Origin: an uncultured Odoribacter sp.
GTDB taxonomy: Bacteria > Bacteroidota > Bacteroidia > Bacteroidales > Marinifilaceae
DNA: 21,086 nucleotides
Direction of reading: 5' to 3'
NCBI GenBank assembly: GCA_934725835.1
Contig: CAKVCR010000011.1
Coordinates: forward strand, 1 to 21,086
Notes under the pieces: generated by a model
What the model saw: the letters and a program-made list of their open reading frames with translations, nothing else
What the model was told of the DNA's origin: nothing
The model's database searches: none
Position numbers and translations under genes: made by a program
Shown: one piece after another, positions 1 through 8,799 of the stretch
Layout of the letters: each line of letters opens with the position of its first letter
Numbering within the stretch: position 1 is the first letter of the stretch

Positions 1-2430
1 TAACAGGTGTTTGTAAGCCCCCATTAATTTGTTCATAATCTTATCGATTTGTTTGTCTGTAAGCGTTTTCTCTTCATCTTGCAACAAGAAACTTACTGCA
101 TAGGATTTCTTGCCAACGCCTAATTTTTCTCCTTCATATACATCGAATAAGTTTACAGATTTTAGTAGGTTTTTCTCTGTGCGCAGGGCTATATCACGCA
201 CCTCTTTGAACGTGATTTTCTTATCCAACAATAAAGCCAGGTCTCGTTTTACTGCCGGGAATTTTGCCATCGGTGTAAAGGTGATAGCATGATTCTTCAA
301 AGCCTTTATTATATTTTCCCACGAAAATTCCGCATAATATACATCTTGCTCGATGTCCGTCTGCTTCAATACCTTGTGATTTAACATTCCCATTGTGACA
401 ATATGCTTGCCGTTCTGGCTGTATACAAGACCTTCACGATAAATATCCTCACTTGTTTCGTCTATTGTAAGAGTGTCCGGTTTGAAACCCAAGCGTGTCA
501 GAATCATTTCCACATAGCATTTTATAGTGAAAAAGTCGCTTTTTTGAGCTTTGCTATTCCAAGAAATTTGAGTTTTGTCACCTGTTATAAACAAGGATAA
601 TTTATCTTCCTCTTTATATTGTTTCAAGTGGTTGTCTCCCTCTTTTTTAGTGAAACTATATGCTTTACCAAACTCAAATAAGCGAAGGTTATTACTTTTA
701 CGGTTAACGTTATGCGCAATCGTTTCGAGGCCGCCAAACAGAAGGGTCTGTCGCATTGCGTTCAAATCCGAACTAAGCGGATTGAAAAGCATGACTGTAT
801 TTTCCGGTTTATAAGTTTCAAGATTCTCAAAATAAGCAGCTTTTGTCAGAGAGTTGTTCATGATTTCGTAGAAACCATTGGCTACCAATAAATCAGATAT
901 TTTGTTTTTCAATTGAAAATCATCCGGTTTTTCGGAGTAGCTCAATGTAGAATTTACTTTAGCAGGAACTTCAATGTTATTGAAGCCATAAATACGTAAA
1001 ATATCTTCTATTACGTCAGCTTCTCTACGTACGTCAACACGGTAAGGCGGAACGTGCAACAACAATCTGTCTTCGTTTTCCTCTACGATTTTTATTTCCA
1101 ATGCACGCAGAATATTCTTTATAGTATCATGTCCTATTGCTTTTCCTATCAGACGATCTACATGAGAATAAAGCAGTTCTACCTCAAAATCGGCAATTGG
1201 ATTCGGATAGATATCAATGATATCTGACGTGATTTTTCCACCACCGGTTTCCTGAATCAACAAAGCAGCACGTTTCAGTGCGTAAATCACAATATTGGGG
1301 TCTGTTCCTCTTTCAAAACGGAAGGACGCATCAGTGCTTAAGCCATGACGGCGTGCTGTCTTCCGGACAAATACCGGATCAAAGCAAGCACTTTCCAGAA
1401 ATACATTAGTTGTTTGTTCTGTGATACCGCTATCCAATCCTCCGAATACACCGGCAATACACATCGGCTCTTCCGTATTGCACACCATCAAGTCGTTTTC
1501 ATTTAATTCGCGTTCTACACCATCAAGCGTGGTAAATTTAGTGCCGTTCGGGAAACTGCGAATCACCACTTTATTGCCTTTGATTTTGTCCTTATCGAAA
1601 GCGTGTAGAGGCTGTCCTAATTCAAACAGGACATAATTGGTAACATCCACAATATTATTAATCGGATTATGACCGATAGCCTTCAGACGGGTTTGTAGCC
1701 ATTCCGGTGATTGCTGCACCTTAACTCCTTCGATGCACACTCCGGCATAACGAGGGCACGCTTCCGGACGTACAACTTCAATACCGATACCGGCAGTGTT
1801 GTTGTCCACTTTAAATGCATCAACAGAGGGCAGTGTGTAATGTATATCGCGAGTTTGTTGCAGGTATGCAGCCAAGTCTCGTGCAACACCGATGTGTGAT
1901 GCTCCGTCAACGCGGTTGGGTGTAATATCCACTTCAATGCAGTAATCGTTGGTGATGTTATAATATTCGGCAGCAGGAGTTCCCACTTTTACATCGGCTG
2001 GCAGTACGATAATGCCGTCGTGTGAGTCGCCGACACCGATTTCATCTTCGGCACAAATCATTCCTTCGGACGGACAACCGCGTAGTTTTGATTTCTTTAT
2101 GGTAAATTCGTTATCGCCATCATAAAGCACAGTGCCGATAGTTGCAACAATCACTTTTTGTCCGGCTGCCACATTGTGTGCTCCACAGACAATAGGAGTG
2201 AGACGTCCGTCTCCCACATCGACCGTAGTGACGTGCAGATGGTCTGAATCCGGGTGATTTTCGCAAGTTTTCACTTCGCCTACCACCAGACCTTTCAGTC
2301 CGCCTCGAATAGATTCTATTTTTTCATAGCCGCCAACTTCCAGACCGATAGCTGTCAGTATTTCGCAGATTTCTTCAACATTCAAATCTGTTTTCAGATA
2401 ATCATTCAGCCAATTCAGTGATATATTCAT
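1..2430 (-). CDS. pheT: Phenylalanyl-tRNA synthetase beta subunit, C-terminus cut by window edge
   Basis: PheT pairs with PheS in an alpha2-beta2 cytosolic enzyme that charges tRNA-Phe and hydrolyses mischarged Tyr-tRNA. Translating from the ATG at 2430-2428 gives about 810 codons with no stop before the left edge. The N-terminus has the 'NWL' start typical of PheT, then the tRNA-binding OB fold (motif HPDSDHLHV, roughly residues 58-66). The middle holds B3/B4 and B5 domains (GQPLHAFD; TARRHGLSTDASFRFERG), and the end is the anticodon-binding FDX-ACB domain (FPAVKRDLALL). Bacteroides PheT is about 820 residues as I recall, so only around ten residues should be missing. It starts 23 nt after the nadA stop, with no promoter box seen in the gap, so it is probably co-transcribed with nadA. 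No pheS is in view, as expected where the two genes are unlinked. Confidence 0.95.
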   Translation of the reverse strand, partial: MNISLNWLNDYLKTDLNVEEICEILTAIGLEVGGYEKIESIRGGLKGLVVGEVKTCENHPDSDHLHVTTVDVGDGRLTPIVCGAHNVAAGQKVIVATIGTVLYDGDNEFTIKKSKLRGCPSEGMICAEDEIGVGDSHDGIIVLPADVKVGTPAAEYYNITNDYCIEVDITPNRVDGASHIGVARDLAAYLQQTRDIHYTLPSVDAFKVDNNTAGIGIEVVRPEACPRYAGVCIEGVKVQQSPEWLQTRLKAIGHNPINNIVDVTNYVLFELGQPLHAFDKDKIKGNKVVIRSFPNGTKFTTLDGVERELNENDLMVCNTEEPMCIAGVFGGLDSGITEQTTNVFLESACFDPVFVRKTARRHGLSTDASFRFERGTDPNIVIYALKRAALLIQETGGGKITSDIIDIYPNPIADFEVELLYSHVDRLIGKAIGHDTIKNILRALEIKIVEENEDRLLLHVPPYRVDVRREADVIEDILRIYGFNNIEVPAKVNSTLSYSEKPDDFQLKNKISDLLVANGFYEIMNNSLTKAAYFENLETYKPENTVMLFNPLSSDLNAMRQTLLFGGLETIAHNVNRKSNNLRLFEFGKAYSFTKKEGDNHLKQYKEEDKLSLFITGDKTQISWNSKAQKSDFFTIKCYVEMILTRLGFKPDTLTIDETSEDIYREGLVYSQNGKHIVTMGMLNHKVLKQTDIEQDVYYAEFSWENIIKALKNHAITFTPMAKFPAVKRDLALLLDKKITFKEVRDIALRTEKNLLKSVNLFDVYEGEKLGVGKKSYAVSFLLQDEEKTLTDKQIDKIMNKLMGAYKHLL

Positions 2431-2453
2431 AGTTCTTATTGTTTTTACAGTAT

Positions 2454-3380
2454 TTAGCAAATAGTGAGCATCCGTTCTATGGGTTTCAAGGCACGTTCAC
2501 GGATTTCGTCAGAAACTTTTACGATGTGCTGCTCTTTTTCCAATGCTTCAAGTACTCCTTCCAAGGTCACCTTTTTCATCTGGCCGCAAATGGTTTGCGG
2601 GTGGATAGGGATAAACTCCTTGTCCGGATTATCTTTTTTCAATTTATGTAATGTTTCAATCTCCGTTGCAATGATAAATTGTTTTTTCGGTGATTTGTTT
2701 GCATGTTTAATCATTCCGGCTGTTGAATACATATATGCTTGTGGCAGATTCAAAATGCGGTCGTCATGTGAACAGTCTGATTCGGGATGAATGAGAATGT
2801 CCGCTTCCGGATATTCACGGCTCTTTTCCAGTATCATCTCTGCAGAGATGCGGGCATGAACGCAACAGTCGCCTTCCCACAATTCCAGATGACGTCCTGT
2901 TTCCTTCATAATCCAGCTACCCAGATTCTTATCCGGTACAAACAATATTTTCTGGTCTCGTGGTAAACTTTCCACCACTTTCAGTGCATTGGCAGAAGTG
3001 CAGCAGATGTCGGTCCAGGCTTTCACTTCAGCTGTTGTATTTACATAGCTGACCACAATGCCGTCCGGATTTGCTTCTTTCCATTTCTTCAAATCATATC
3101 CTGTAATGCTTTCTGCCAACGAGCAGCCGGCGTGTAGGGCAGGGATAAGCACTTTCTTATCGGGAGAGATAATTGCAGCTGTTTCTGCCATAAAATGCAC
3201 TCCGCAGAATACAATAATATCGGCATCCGTTTTGCCTGCTTCTTGAGACAGCCCAAGTGAATCGCCTAAATAATCTGCGATATCCTGCACTTCCGGACGC
3301 GTATAATAATGTGCCAGAATCACGGCATTTTTTTCTTTCTTCAGTTGCTGTATTCTGTCAATGATTTCCGTATTCGTCAT
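2454..3380 (-). CDS. nadA: Quinolinate synthase A
   Basis: NadA condenses iminoaspartate (from NadB) with dihydroxyacetone phosphate to quinolinate, using an oxygen-sensitive [4Fe-4S] cluster. The 308-residue protein is of the short NadA type, near the size of the Thermotoga and Pyrococcus enzymes. Likely cluster ligands are Cys86 (in HAGCSLAE), Cys172 (in GDCCVHARI) and Cys265 (in TICGQM); their spacing matches the three ligands known from archaeal and thermophile NadA. Other family signatures are AHYYTRPEVQDIAD (23-36), FCGVHFMAETA (58-68), VSYVNTTAEVKA (110-121) and CCTSANA (126-132). It lies 49 nt after nadC and has its own -7 box and a palindrome in that gap, so it may be expressed from the nadB promoter and from its own. 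The start is the first in-frame Met, followed by a typical NadA N-terminus. Confidence 0.96.
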   Translation of the reverse strand: MTNTEIIDRIQQLKKEKNAVILAHYYTRPEVQDIADYLGDSLGLSQEAGKTDADIIVFCGVHFMAETAAIISPDKKVLIPALHAGCSLAESITGYDLKKWKEANPDGIVVSYVNTTAEVKAWTDICCTSANALKVVESLPRDQKILFVPDKNLGSWIMKETGRHLELWEGDCCVHARISAEMILEKSREYPEADILIHPESDCSHDDRILNLPQAYMYSTAGMIKHANKSPKKQFIIATEIETLHKLKKDNPDKEFIPIHPQTICGQMKKVTLEGVLEALEKEQHIVKVSDEIRERALKPIERMLTIC

Positions 3381-3401
3381 AACATTCTTTATTTATGGGC
3401 T

Positions 3402-3409
3402 CAAAGATA
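3402..3409 (-). promoter_or_regulatory. Bacteroides-type -7 box upstream of nadA
   Basis: On the minus strand this reads TATCTTTG, a perfect match to the Bacteroides -7 consensus TAnnTTTG. It lies 21 nt before the nadA start, so any transcript would have a very short leader. No TTTG -33 element is seen at the expected 19-21 nt spacing. Instead a 12-bp palindrome lies immediately upstream (3411-3422). Confidence 0.5.
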
Positions 3410-3410
3410 A

Positions 3411-3422
3411 TAAGAATTCTTA
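3411..3422. promoter_or_regulatory. 12-bp perfect palindrome at the nadA promoter, candidate operator
   Basis: TAAGAATTCTTA is fully self-complementary and sits one base upstream of the -7 box of nadA, in the -10 to -33 interval, just past the nadC stop. The position suits a repressor or activator half-site pair. It is short and AT-rich, so chance is a real alternative; no regulator gene is in the window. Confidence 0.3.
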
Positions 3423-3429
3423 ATCCTTC

Positions 3430-4263
3430 CTATTTTATATTCATACTGATATCAAGTGCTGTAACAGAGTGGGTGAGGGCACCTACACTGATAAAGTCAA
3501 CGCCTGTTGCAGCCACCTCTTTCAATCTTGGGATGCTCATATTTCCGGATGCTTCTGTTTTGGCAGCTCCGTTAATGATTTTTACGGCTTCAGCCATATC
3601 GGCATTGTTCATATTGTCGAGCATGATAATATCTGCTTTGGCTGCCAATGCTTCGCGCACCTCGTCAAGATTGGTCGTTTCCACCTCGATTTTAATATTT
3701 GCAGGGATATTGGCACGTACAGCTTTCACGGCATTGGTGATGCCGCCTGCCACCTTGATATGATTGTCTTTAATCATAGACATATCATAAAGTCCCATGC
3801 GGTGGTTGGTACCTCCTCCGTCTTTTACAGCCATTTTATCCAGAATGCGCAGTCCCGGAGCTGTTTTACGGGTATCCAGCAATTGAGTATGTGTACCGGC
3901 CAGTTCTTTCACGTATTTGGCAGTTTCGGTTGCAATACCGGACATGCGTTGCAGGATGTTCAGCGACAAACGTTCTCCCAACAACAGACAACGGTAGCTC
4001 GCCTCAATGCGCAAAATGATATCGCCTTTCTTTACTCTGTCTCCGTCTTTCACCTTGGGTTCCCATACAATGTCTTTTTCAAAGCGTTCGTATACTCTCT
4101 TTGCTATTTCCAGACCGGAAATCACTCCGTCGGCTTTCATCTTCATTTCTGCTACAGCGCGGGAATGTGCGGGAATAATAGAATTGGTTGTTACGTCTCC
4201 TGTTGCGATATCCTCTTCAATGGCAAGGTCTATCAGTTGGTCAATCAATTTATCGTACTGCAT
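3430..4263 (-). CDS. nadC: Nicotinate-nucleotide pyrophosphorylase (quinolinate phosphoribosyltransferase)
   Basis: NadC converts quinolinate and PRPP to nicotinate mononucleotide, CO2 and PPi, the last step of this three-gene route. The 277-residue length is usual. Family motifs run in order: GERLSLNILQRMSGIAT (96-112), DTRKTAPGLR (130-139) binding quinolinate, GTNHRMGLYD (151-160), IKDNH (164-168), EVETTN (193-198), IMLDNM (213-218), EASGN (237-241) and SVGALTHS (259-266) binding PRPP. All key basic residues expected for substrate binding (R132, K133, H154, R155, K165) are present. The ATG lies 12 nt after the nadB stop, so nadB and nadC are almost certainly one transcript and probably translationally coupled. 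Confidence 0.96.
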   Translation of the reverse strand: MQYDKLIDQLIDLAIEEDIATGDVTTNSIIPAHSRAVAEMKMKADGVISGLEIAKRVYERFEKDIVWEPKVKDGDRVKKGDIILRIEASYRCLLLGERLSLNILQRMSGIATETAKYVKELAGTHTQLLDTRKTAPGLRILDKMAVKDGGGTNHRMGLYDMSMIKDNHIKVAGGITNAVKAVRANIPANIKIEVETTNLDEVREALAAKADIIMLDNMNNADMAEAVKIINGAAKTEASGNMSIPRLKEVAATGVDFISVGALTHSVTALDISMNIK

Positions 4264-4275
4264 ATTATATGATTT

Positions 4276-5844
4276 TTACATATTTACATCAATGGGTATA
4301 GTCTTGATTTCTTTGTCTTTCTGTTGCACAATATGGAACAGATATTTTTCATCGCTTTGCGGGAAATCTTCACGGAAGTGACCGCCACGACTTTCTTGTC
4401 GGAAGAGAGCAGAACCGATAATCAGCCTTGCCACTGTAATCAGGTTGTGGCTGATGAGAGAGTAGTACTCGTTTTCTTCGGACGGAATCTCTTTTTCCAG
4501 TTGTTTCAGTTGTTCCAATCCCTCTTGTAGCAATGTGGCATTGCGGATAATTCCTGCATGCACCGTCATCAATTTGGAAATCTGTTGTTTCAATTGAACG
4601 TATACGGGAGCATACTGTTCGTTGTAGTGGTAGCGCATGGCAAAGTGAGGTGTTTCCTCCGTTTGTTGGTATTGGCGGGAAGCTTCCACCGCTCTTTTAC
4701 CAAATACAAGGCATTCAATCAGCGAGTTGGATGCCAATCGGTTTGCGCCCATAATGCCCGATGAAGCCAATTCACCACAGATATATAAATTACGAATATT
4801 GGTCTGTCCGTTAAGGTCGGTTCTCACTCCGCCTACCATGTAGTGTGCTGCCGGAGCCACCGGAATACGGTCGCACATATCGATACCCAGTTCCTTACAT
4901 TTTTCGTATATAGTCGGGAAGCGGTGTTTTATGACCTCCGGATTCAAGTGTTTGAGTGACAGCCATACAAAATCCTGATTATATTTGCGCATCTGTCCGT
5001 AGATGGACTGTGCCACAATATCACGGGGAGCCAGTTCTGCCAATTCATGAATAGCCGGCATAAAGCGTTCGCCATTCTGGTTGATAAGCCAGGCACCTTC
5101 CCCTCTGACTGCCTCACTGATTAGAAATGCCTCTTCGGAATTCGTACAGATAGCGGAAGGGTGGAACTGTATAAACTCCATGTCGGCGATTTCGCAGCCC
5201 GCATTGTAGGCGAGTGCCAGCCCGTCTCCGATGGTGGTGTGGGGATTTGTGGTACGTTTATAAATAGCGGAAGTACCTCCCAATGTGAGGAATGTGTGTG
5301 GAGCCGTATAGAGCTCTTCCGATTGAGTCACCAGATTCCAGGCACGCACACCGTAGCAAGTGTTGTTTTCTTCCAGAATACCGATGACAGAGTGGTTTTC
5401 GAAAATATCGATGCGTGGATGGTTAATCACCTTGCTGATCATAAAGCTGGTCACCATACGACCGGTAGCATCGCCTCCTGCATGAAGGATACGCTTCCGG
5501 TGATGTCCGCCTTCAAGTCCCAGCGCAAGGCTGCCGTCTTCCATATCGAAGTGCATGCCTTCGGCAATCAGTTCGCGGATACGTTGCGGTCCCTCGTTTA
5601 CCAGAATATTGACAGCCGGATAGTCGCATAATCCGCGTCCGGCTATAATGGTGTCTTCAAAATGGAGGGCTGGCGCATCGTCCTCGTCAGTGACGGCAGC
5701 AATGCCTCCCTGTGCAAAATAGGAATTACTCTCAGTAATTCCTGATTTAGTCAAAAGCGCAACCTTTCCGTATGCTGCTGCATGATATGCTGTATACAAA
5801 CCTGCAAGTCCGCTTCCTGCAATGATATAGTCGTAATGTCGCAT
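4276..5844 (-). CDS. nadB: L-aspartate oxidase
   Basis: NadB oxidises L-aspartate to iminoaspartate with FAD; in an anaerobe fumarate is the expected electron acceptor. I start at the ATG at 5844-5842 (522 residues, MRHYDYIIAGSG) rather than the in-frame ATG at 5877. The later start puts the Rossmann strand at the N-terminus as in other NadB proteins, and the earlier one would place the start inside the inverted repeat at the promoter. Motifs: dinucleotide-binding GSGLAG (10-15), SNSYFAQGGIAA (39-50), GGHHRKRILHAGGDATG (112-128), QFHPS (226-230), RGEG (247-250), LAPRDIVAQ (271-279) with the active-site Arg, and MGANRLASNSL in the C-terminal third. First gene of the nadB-nadC-nadA set. Confidence 0.95.
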   Translation of the reverse strand: MRHYDYIIAGSGLAGLYTAYHAAAYGKVALLTKSGITESNSYFAQGGIAAVTDEDDAPALHFEDTIIAGRGLCDYPAVNILVNEGPQRIRELIAEGMHFDMEDGSLALGLEGGHHRKRILHAGGDATGRMVTSFMISKVINHPRIDIFENHSVIGILEENNTCYGVRAWNLVTQSEELYTAPHTFLTLGGTSAIYKRTTNPHTTIGDGLALAYNAGCEIADMEFIQFHPSAICTNSEEAFLISEAVRGEGAWLINQNGERFMPAIHELAELAPRDIVAQSIYGQMRKYNQDFVWLSLKHLNPEVIKHRFPTIYEKCKELGIDMCDRIPVAPAAHYMVGGVRTDLNGQTNIRNLYICGELASSGIMGANRLASNSLIECLVFGKRAVEASRQYQQTEETPHFAMRYHYNEQYAPVYVQLKQQISKLMTVHAGIIRNATLLQEGLEQLKQLEKEIPSEENEYYSLISHNLITVARLIIGSALFRQESRGGHFREDFPQSDEKYLFHIVQQKDKEIKTIPIDVNM

Positions 5845-5856
5845 TTCCAAAAATGT

Positions 5857-5880
5857 AAATTGATGCGAAAGTATCAATTT
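5857..5880. promoter_or_regulatory. 8-bp inverted repeat over the nadB promoter, candidate operator
   Basis: AAATTGAT at 5857-5864 and ATCAATTT at 5873-5880 are perfect inverted repeats with an 8-nt spacer. The arms flank and partly cover a near-consensus minus-strand -7 box, TACTTTCG at 5873-5866 (seven of eight to TAnnTTTG). No TTTG -33 element is evident, so this promoter may need an activator, or the repeat may bind a repressor. It starts 13 nt upstream of the chosen nadB ATG. An RNA hairpin is possible but the transcript probably starts inside it. Confidence 0.35.
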
Positions 5881-5935
5881 TTTCTGTATTGCACGGATGT
5901 TTGCCGATTTTTTTTCTGTTTATTATTGGAGTTTT

Positions 5936-7234
5936 CTAATGATGATACGGTTTTCGCAAGGTATAGCGCCGTGCAAAGATATTCGGGATGGCCACGCCCA
6001 AGGAAATGCAGAGAATAATCAATGCAGAATTGGTGCCATTTAAAAAGGCATTCGTGACTTCTCCAATAACGCCTTGCATATTGATGAACGCAAATATGGA
6101 ACGATACATCAAAACTCCCGGAATCATCGGGATGACCGATGGGATGGCAAGTACGTGGATGGGTACATGGAAATAGTGGGATGCTTTCACTGCCAGCAAA
6201 CTGACAACAATACTTCCGATGAATGAGCCGATGATAGGACCGTATCCTAAGTTTAAGTTTACAAAATTTCGGGTGCACACAGCAATAATACCTCCAATTG
6301 CAACCACCCACAGCAATCTTCGTTGGATGTTGAAAATCATGGAAAAACCCACGGCAGCAATGGCCGCAGCAATAGCATAGATATAGTATGGATCGTGGGG
6401 AATCATGCTGAGTTCATTGAATTTATAGTCAATTTCCGTATCGTTCATCACCAATATCTGGATGGCAAAGGCAATACCGAATGTCATGGCTCCCATGATG
6501 ACAATGGTGTTGGCAGCACGTGTGATACCGACCAGCAGGTGGTTGTCTATCATATCGTCCACAAAGTTGATTAAAGGGACTCCGGGGACGATAAACAGGG
6601 CACACGCCAGGAGCGGCTGGTAAGGGGTAGTGGATAATCCTGTGAAGGAAGATGCGTACGCCAGGCAGGTGGATATAAAGGCTGCCATGGCGATACTCAT
6701 ATACACGTTGACACCTTTCTCAATACAGAGTGTGCGGATATGGAAACCGATAAATGCGCACAACGATGTAAACAGGAAGGCCATCCAGTCGCAACCGAAC
6801 AGCTTGCAGAATCCGCCGCAGGCAAAACCAGCCCCGATTGCTACGAGATTAGGTAGGTAGTTGCGTGGCTTACAAGCGATTTTCTGTAGCTCTTCTTCAT
6901 ATTGTGTGAGTGTGTAGTTTTCTCTGAGAGCCTTCCACGACAATTGGCTGACCTCTGTAATGGTTGTCATATTGATTCCGTGTTTCTGGCATTTTTGAAA
7001 CTTGGAGAAGGAATTGCTTTCATCGCTGACGTTTACCATAATCATTGTCCAGCGGATATCCAGATGGAGCTTGTCTTCGGGAATTTCCATAAATGCGGCG
7101 ACCCGTTTCATTGTGCGCTCTATGCGATTGGTGTCAGCTGCGCTTTCCATCAACAATTTGCCTGTGCGGAGCAGTAAATCCAATTTTTTCCTCAACAGAG
7201 GAATATTTGAATTAATAGGAGTTTCATTTTTCAT
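5936..7234 (-). CDS. ThrE/YjjP-YjjB-type membrane exporter (fused threonine/serine exporter family)
   Basis: An inner-membrane secondary transporter of 432 residues. The N-terminal soluble part (about 1-115) carries the conserved ThrE/YjjP segment (NRIERTMKRVAAFM, 36-49), followed by a YjjP-like membrane half and, from about residue 275, a YjjB-like membrane half. In E. coli these halves are the separate proteins YjjP and YjjB; Corynebacterium ThrE is a fusion like this one. ThrE exports threonine and serine, whereas YjjPB has been reported to export succinate, so family alone does not set the substrate. It starts 32 nt after the carboxyltransferase stop with no promoter box between, making it the last gene of the riboswitch-led carboxylase operon. 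That context favours an organic-acid substrate, as inference. A 91-nt gap separates it from nadB. Confidence 0.85.
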   Translation of the reverse strand: MKNETPINSNIPLLRKKLDLLLRTGKLLMESAADTNRIERTMKRVAAFMEIPEDKLHLDIRWTMIMVNVSDESNSFSKFQKCQKHGINMTTITEVSQLSWKALRENYTLTQYEEELQKIACKPRNYLPNLVAIGAGFACGGFCKLFGCDWMAFLFTSLCAFIGFHIRTLCIEKGVNVYMSIAMAAFISTCLAYASSFTGLSTTPYQPLLACALFIVPGVPLINFVDDMIDNHLLVGITRAANTIVIMGAMTFGIAFAIQILVMNDTEIDYKFNELSMIPHDPYYIYAIAAAIAAVGFSMIFNIQRRLLWVVAIGGIIAVCTRNFVNLNLGYGPIIGSFIGSIVVSLLAVKASHYFHVPIHVLAIPSVIPMIPGVLMYRSIFAFINMQGVIGEVTNAFLNGTNSALIILCISLGVAIPNIFARRYTLRKPYHH

Positions 7235-7266
7235 GATATTGTGTTTGTTTTACAGATTGTTTTATG

Positions 7267-8799
7267 TTATAACGGTATGTTGCCATGCTTTTTTGGAGGA
7301 TTGCTCTGACTTTTGTTTTTTGCCATTTCGAGAGCTTGTATTAATTTGTAACGGGTTTGTCTGGGCATGATGATTTCGTCGATGAATCCTAATTCGGCAG
7401 CCCGGTATGGATTTGAAAACTCTTCATTATACATTTCCATTGCTTGTGCTTTTTCCGCTTCGCCACAATTCCGGAATAGAATATTGACGGCACCCTCAGC
7501 TCCCATGACGGCAATCTCTGCCATGGGGTAAGCCAGATTGATGTCTGCTCCGGTGGGTTTGCTTGCCATGACGATATAGGCGCCGCCGTAAGCCTTGCGC
7601 GTAATCAGGGTGATTTTGGGGACTGTGGCTTCGGCATACGCATATACGATTTTTGCTCCGTGGCGGATGATGCCGTCGTGTTCTTGCTGACACCCCGGTA
7701 GGAATCCGGGCACATCTTCAAAAGTGATTAACGGAATGTTGAAACAATCGCAGAAACGGATGAAGCGGGCTGCCTTGTCTGAGGCATCGATGTCCAGAAC
7801 TCCTGCCAGATAAGCGGGTTGGTTGGCAATGATTCCCACCGAACGGCCGCCTAAACGGGCAAATCCGACAACGACGTTCTTGGCAAAATGGGGCATGACC
7901 TCAAAGAAATATTGGTTGTCCATGACCGGTTCGATGATATCTTTAATATCGTAAGGAACGTTTGGATTGTCCGGGATGATGTTTTGCAATGCCTCTATTT
8001 CCCGATGGGTATCATCGGTGCACGGTCGGGTGGGTGCATCTTCCATGTTATTGGACGGGAGAAAGCCGAGGAGTTCGCGGATGCTCATAAGGGTCTCTTC
8101 CTCACTGCTGCACATAAAGTGGGTCACGCCGCTTTTACTGCTGTGTATGTAGGCGCCGCCTAATTCTTCTTTGTCTATAGTCTCGTGTGTCACGGCTTTG
8201 ACCACATCCGGTCCTGTGATGAACATGTGGCTTTTCTCTTTCACCATAAAGATAAAGTCCGTGAGTGCCGGCGAATAGCAGGCTCCACCGGCACAGGGAC
8301 CCAGTATCGCCGATATTTGAGGTATGACTCCGGATGCCATTGTATTTTGATAAAAAATGGAAGCATATCCTGCCAGGCTGCCGATTCCTTCCTGGATGCG
8401 TGCTCCTCCGGAATCGTTCAAGGCAATAATAGGGGCGCCGTTTTTCAATGCGAGGCTTTGCACCTTGACGATTTTGGCAGCGTTGGTCTGACTGAGAGTC
8501 CCCCCGAAGGCGGTGAAGTCGTAAGCGTAAACAAAGACCTGTCGGCCTTCGATTTTGCCGTATCCGGAAACCACTCCATCTCCGAGTATCTTGTTTTTTT
8601 CCATGCCGAAATTGCTGCACCGATGGGTTACGAATTTGTCTAATTCCACAAACGTACCTTTGTCCAACAGCATTTCGATGCGTTCGCGTGCTGTCATGCG
8701 TCCGGATTCGTGTTGTTTCTCAATCCGGTCGGAACCTCCGCCTAAGGAAGCTGTTTGATTCAGCTCTTCAAATTTTCTATATAGTTTCTCTTTTTCCAT
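7267..8799 (-). CDS. Acyl-CoA carboxylase carboxyltransferase (propionyl-CoA carboxylase beta / MmdA family)
   Basis: Cytosolic carboxyltransferase that moves CO2 between carboxybiotin and an acyl-CoA, most likely the propionyl-CoA/methylmalonyl-CoA pair. At 510 residues it is full length. Two crotonase-like halves are visible: the N-half acyl-CoA site with GGARIQEGIGSLAGY (131-145) and oxyanion glycines GGACYSP (171-177); the C-half biotin site with VPGFLPG (363-369) and KAYGGAYIVM (402-411). This is the PccB/MmdA type rather than the split AccA/AccD. No MmdB sodium-pump subunit is nearby and a soluble biotin carboxylase is, so a soluble carboxylase is more likely than a Na+-pumping decarboxylase; the direction in the cell is not shown by sequence. 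Its ATG overlaps the carrier gene by 23 nt, implying translational coupling. Confidence 0.93.
   Translation of the reverse strand: MEKEKLYRKFEELNQTASLGGGSDRIEKQHESGRMTARERIEMLLDKGTFVELDKFVTHRCSNFGMEKNKILGDGVVSGYGKIEGRQVFVYAYDFTAFGGTLSQTNAAKIVKVQSLALKNGAPIIALNDSGGARIQEGIGSLAGYASIFYQNTMASGVIPQISAILGPCAGGACYSPALTDFIFMVKEKSHMFITGPDVVKAVTHETIDKEELGGAYIHSSKSGVTHFMCSSEEETLMSIRELLGFLPSNNMEDAPTRPCTDDTHREIEALQNIIPDNPNVPYDIKDIIEPVMDNQYFFEVMPHFAKNVVVGFARLGGRSVGIIANQPAYLAGVLDIDASDKAARFIRFCDCFNIPLITFEDVPGFLPGCQQEHDGIIRHGAKIVYAYAEATVPKITLITRKAYGGAYIVMASKPTGADINLAYPMAEIAVMGAEGAVNILFRNCGEAEKAQAMEMYNEEFSNPYRAAELGFIDEIIMPRQTRYKLIQALEMAKNKSQSNPPKKHGNIPL

Noticed and set aside
3469..4272. 267-codon plus-strand open frame opposite nadC
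   Set aside because: It lies wholly inside nadC, whose catalytic motifs are intact. The Cys/His/Phe-rich translation is typical of an antisense shadow and has no recognisable domain.
5845..5877. Upstream in-frame ATG at 5877 as the nadB start
   Set aside because: It would add 11 residues before the Rossmann strand and begin inside the promoter-linked inverted repeat; the ATG at 5844 fits the family.
7267..8799. Na+-pumping methylmalonyl-CoA decarboxylase complex
   Set aside because: The carboxyltransferase could serve such a complex, but no membrane MmdB-like subunit is present and a soluble biotin carboxylase is encoded in the same operon.
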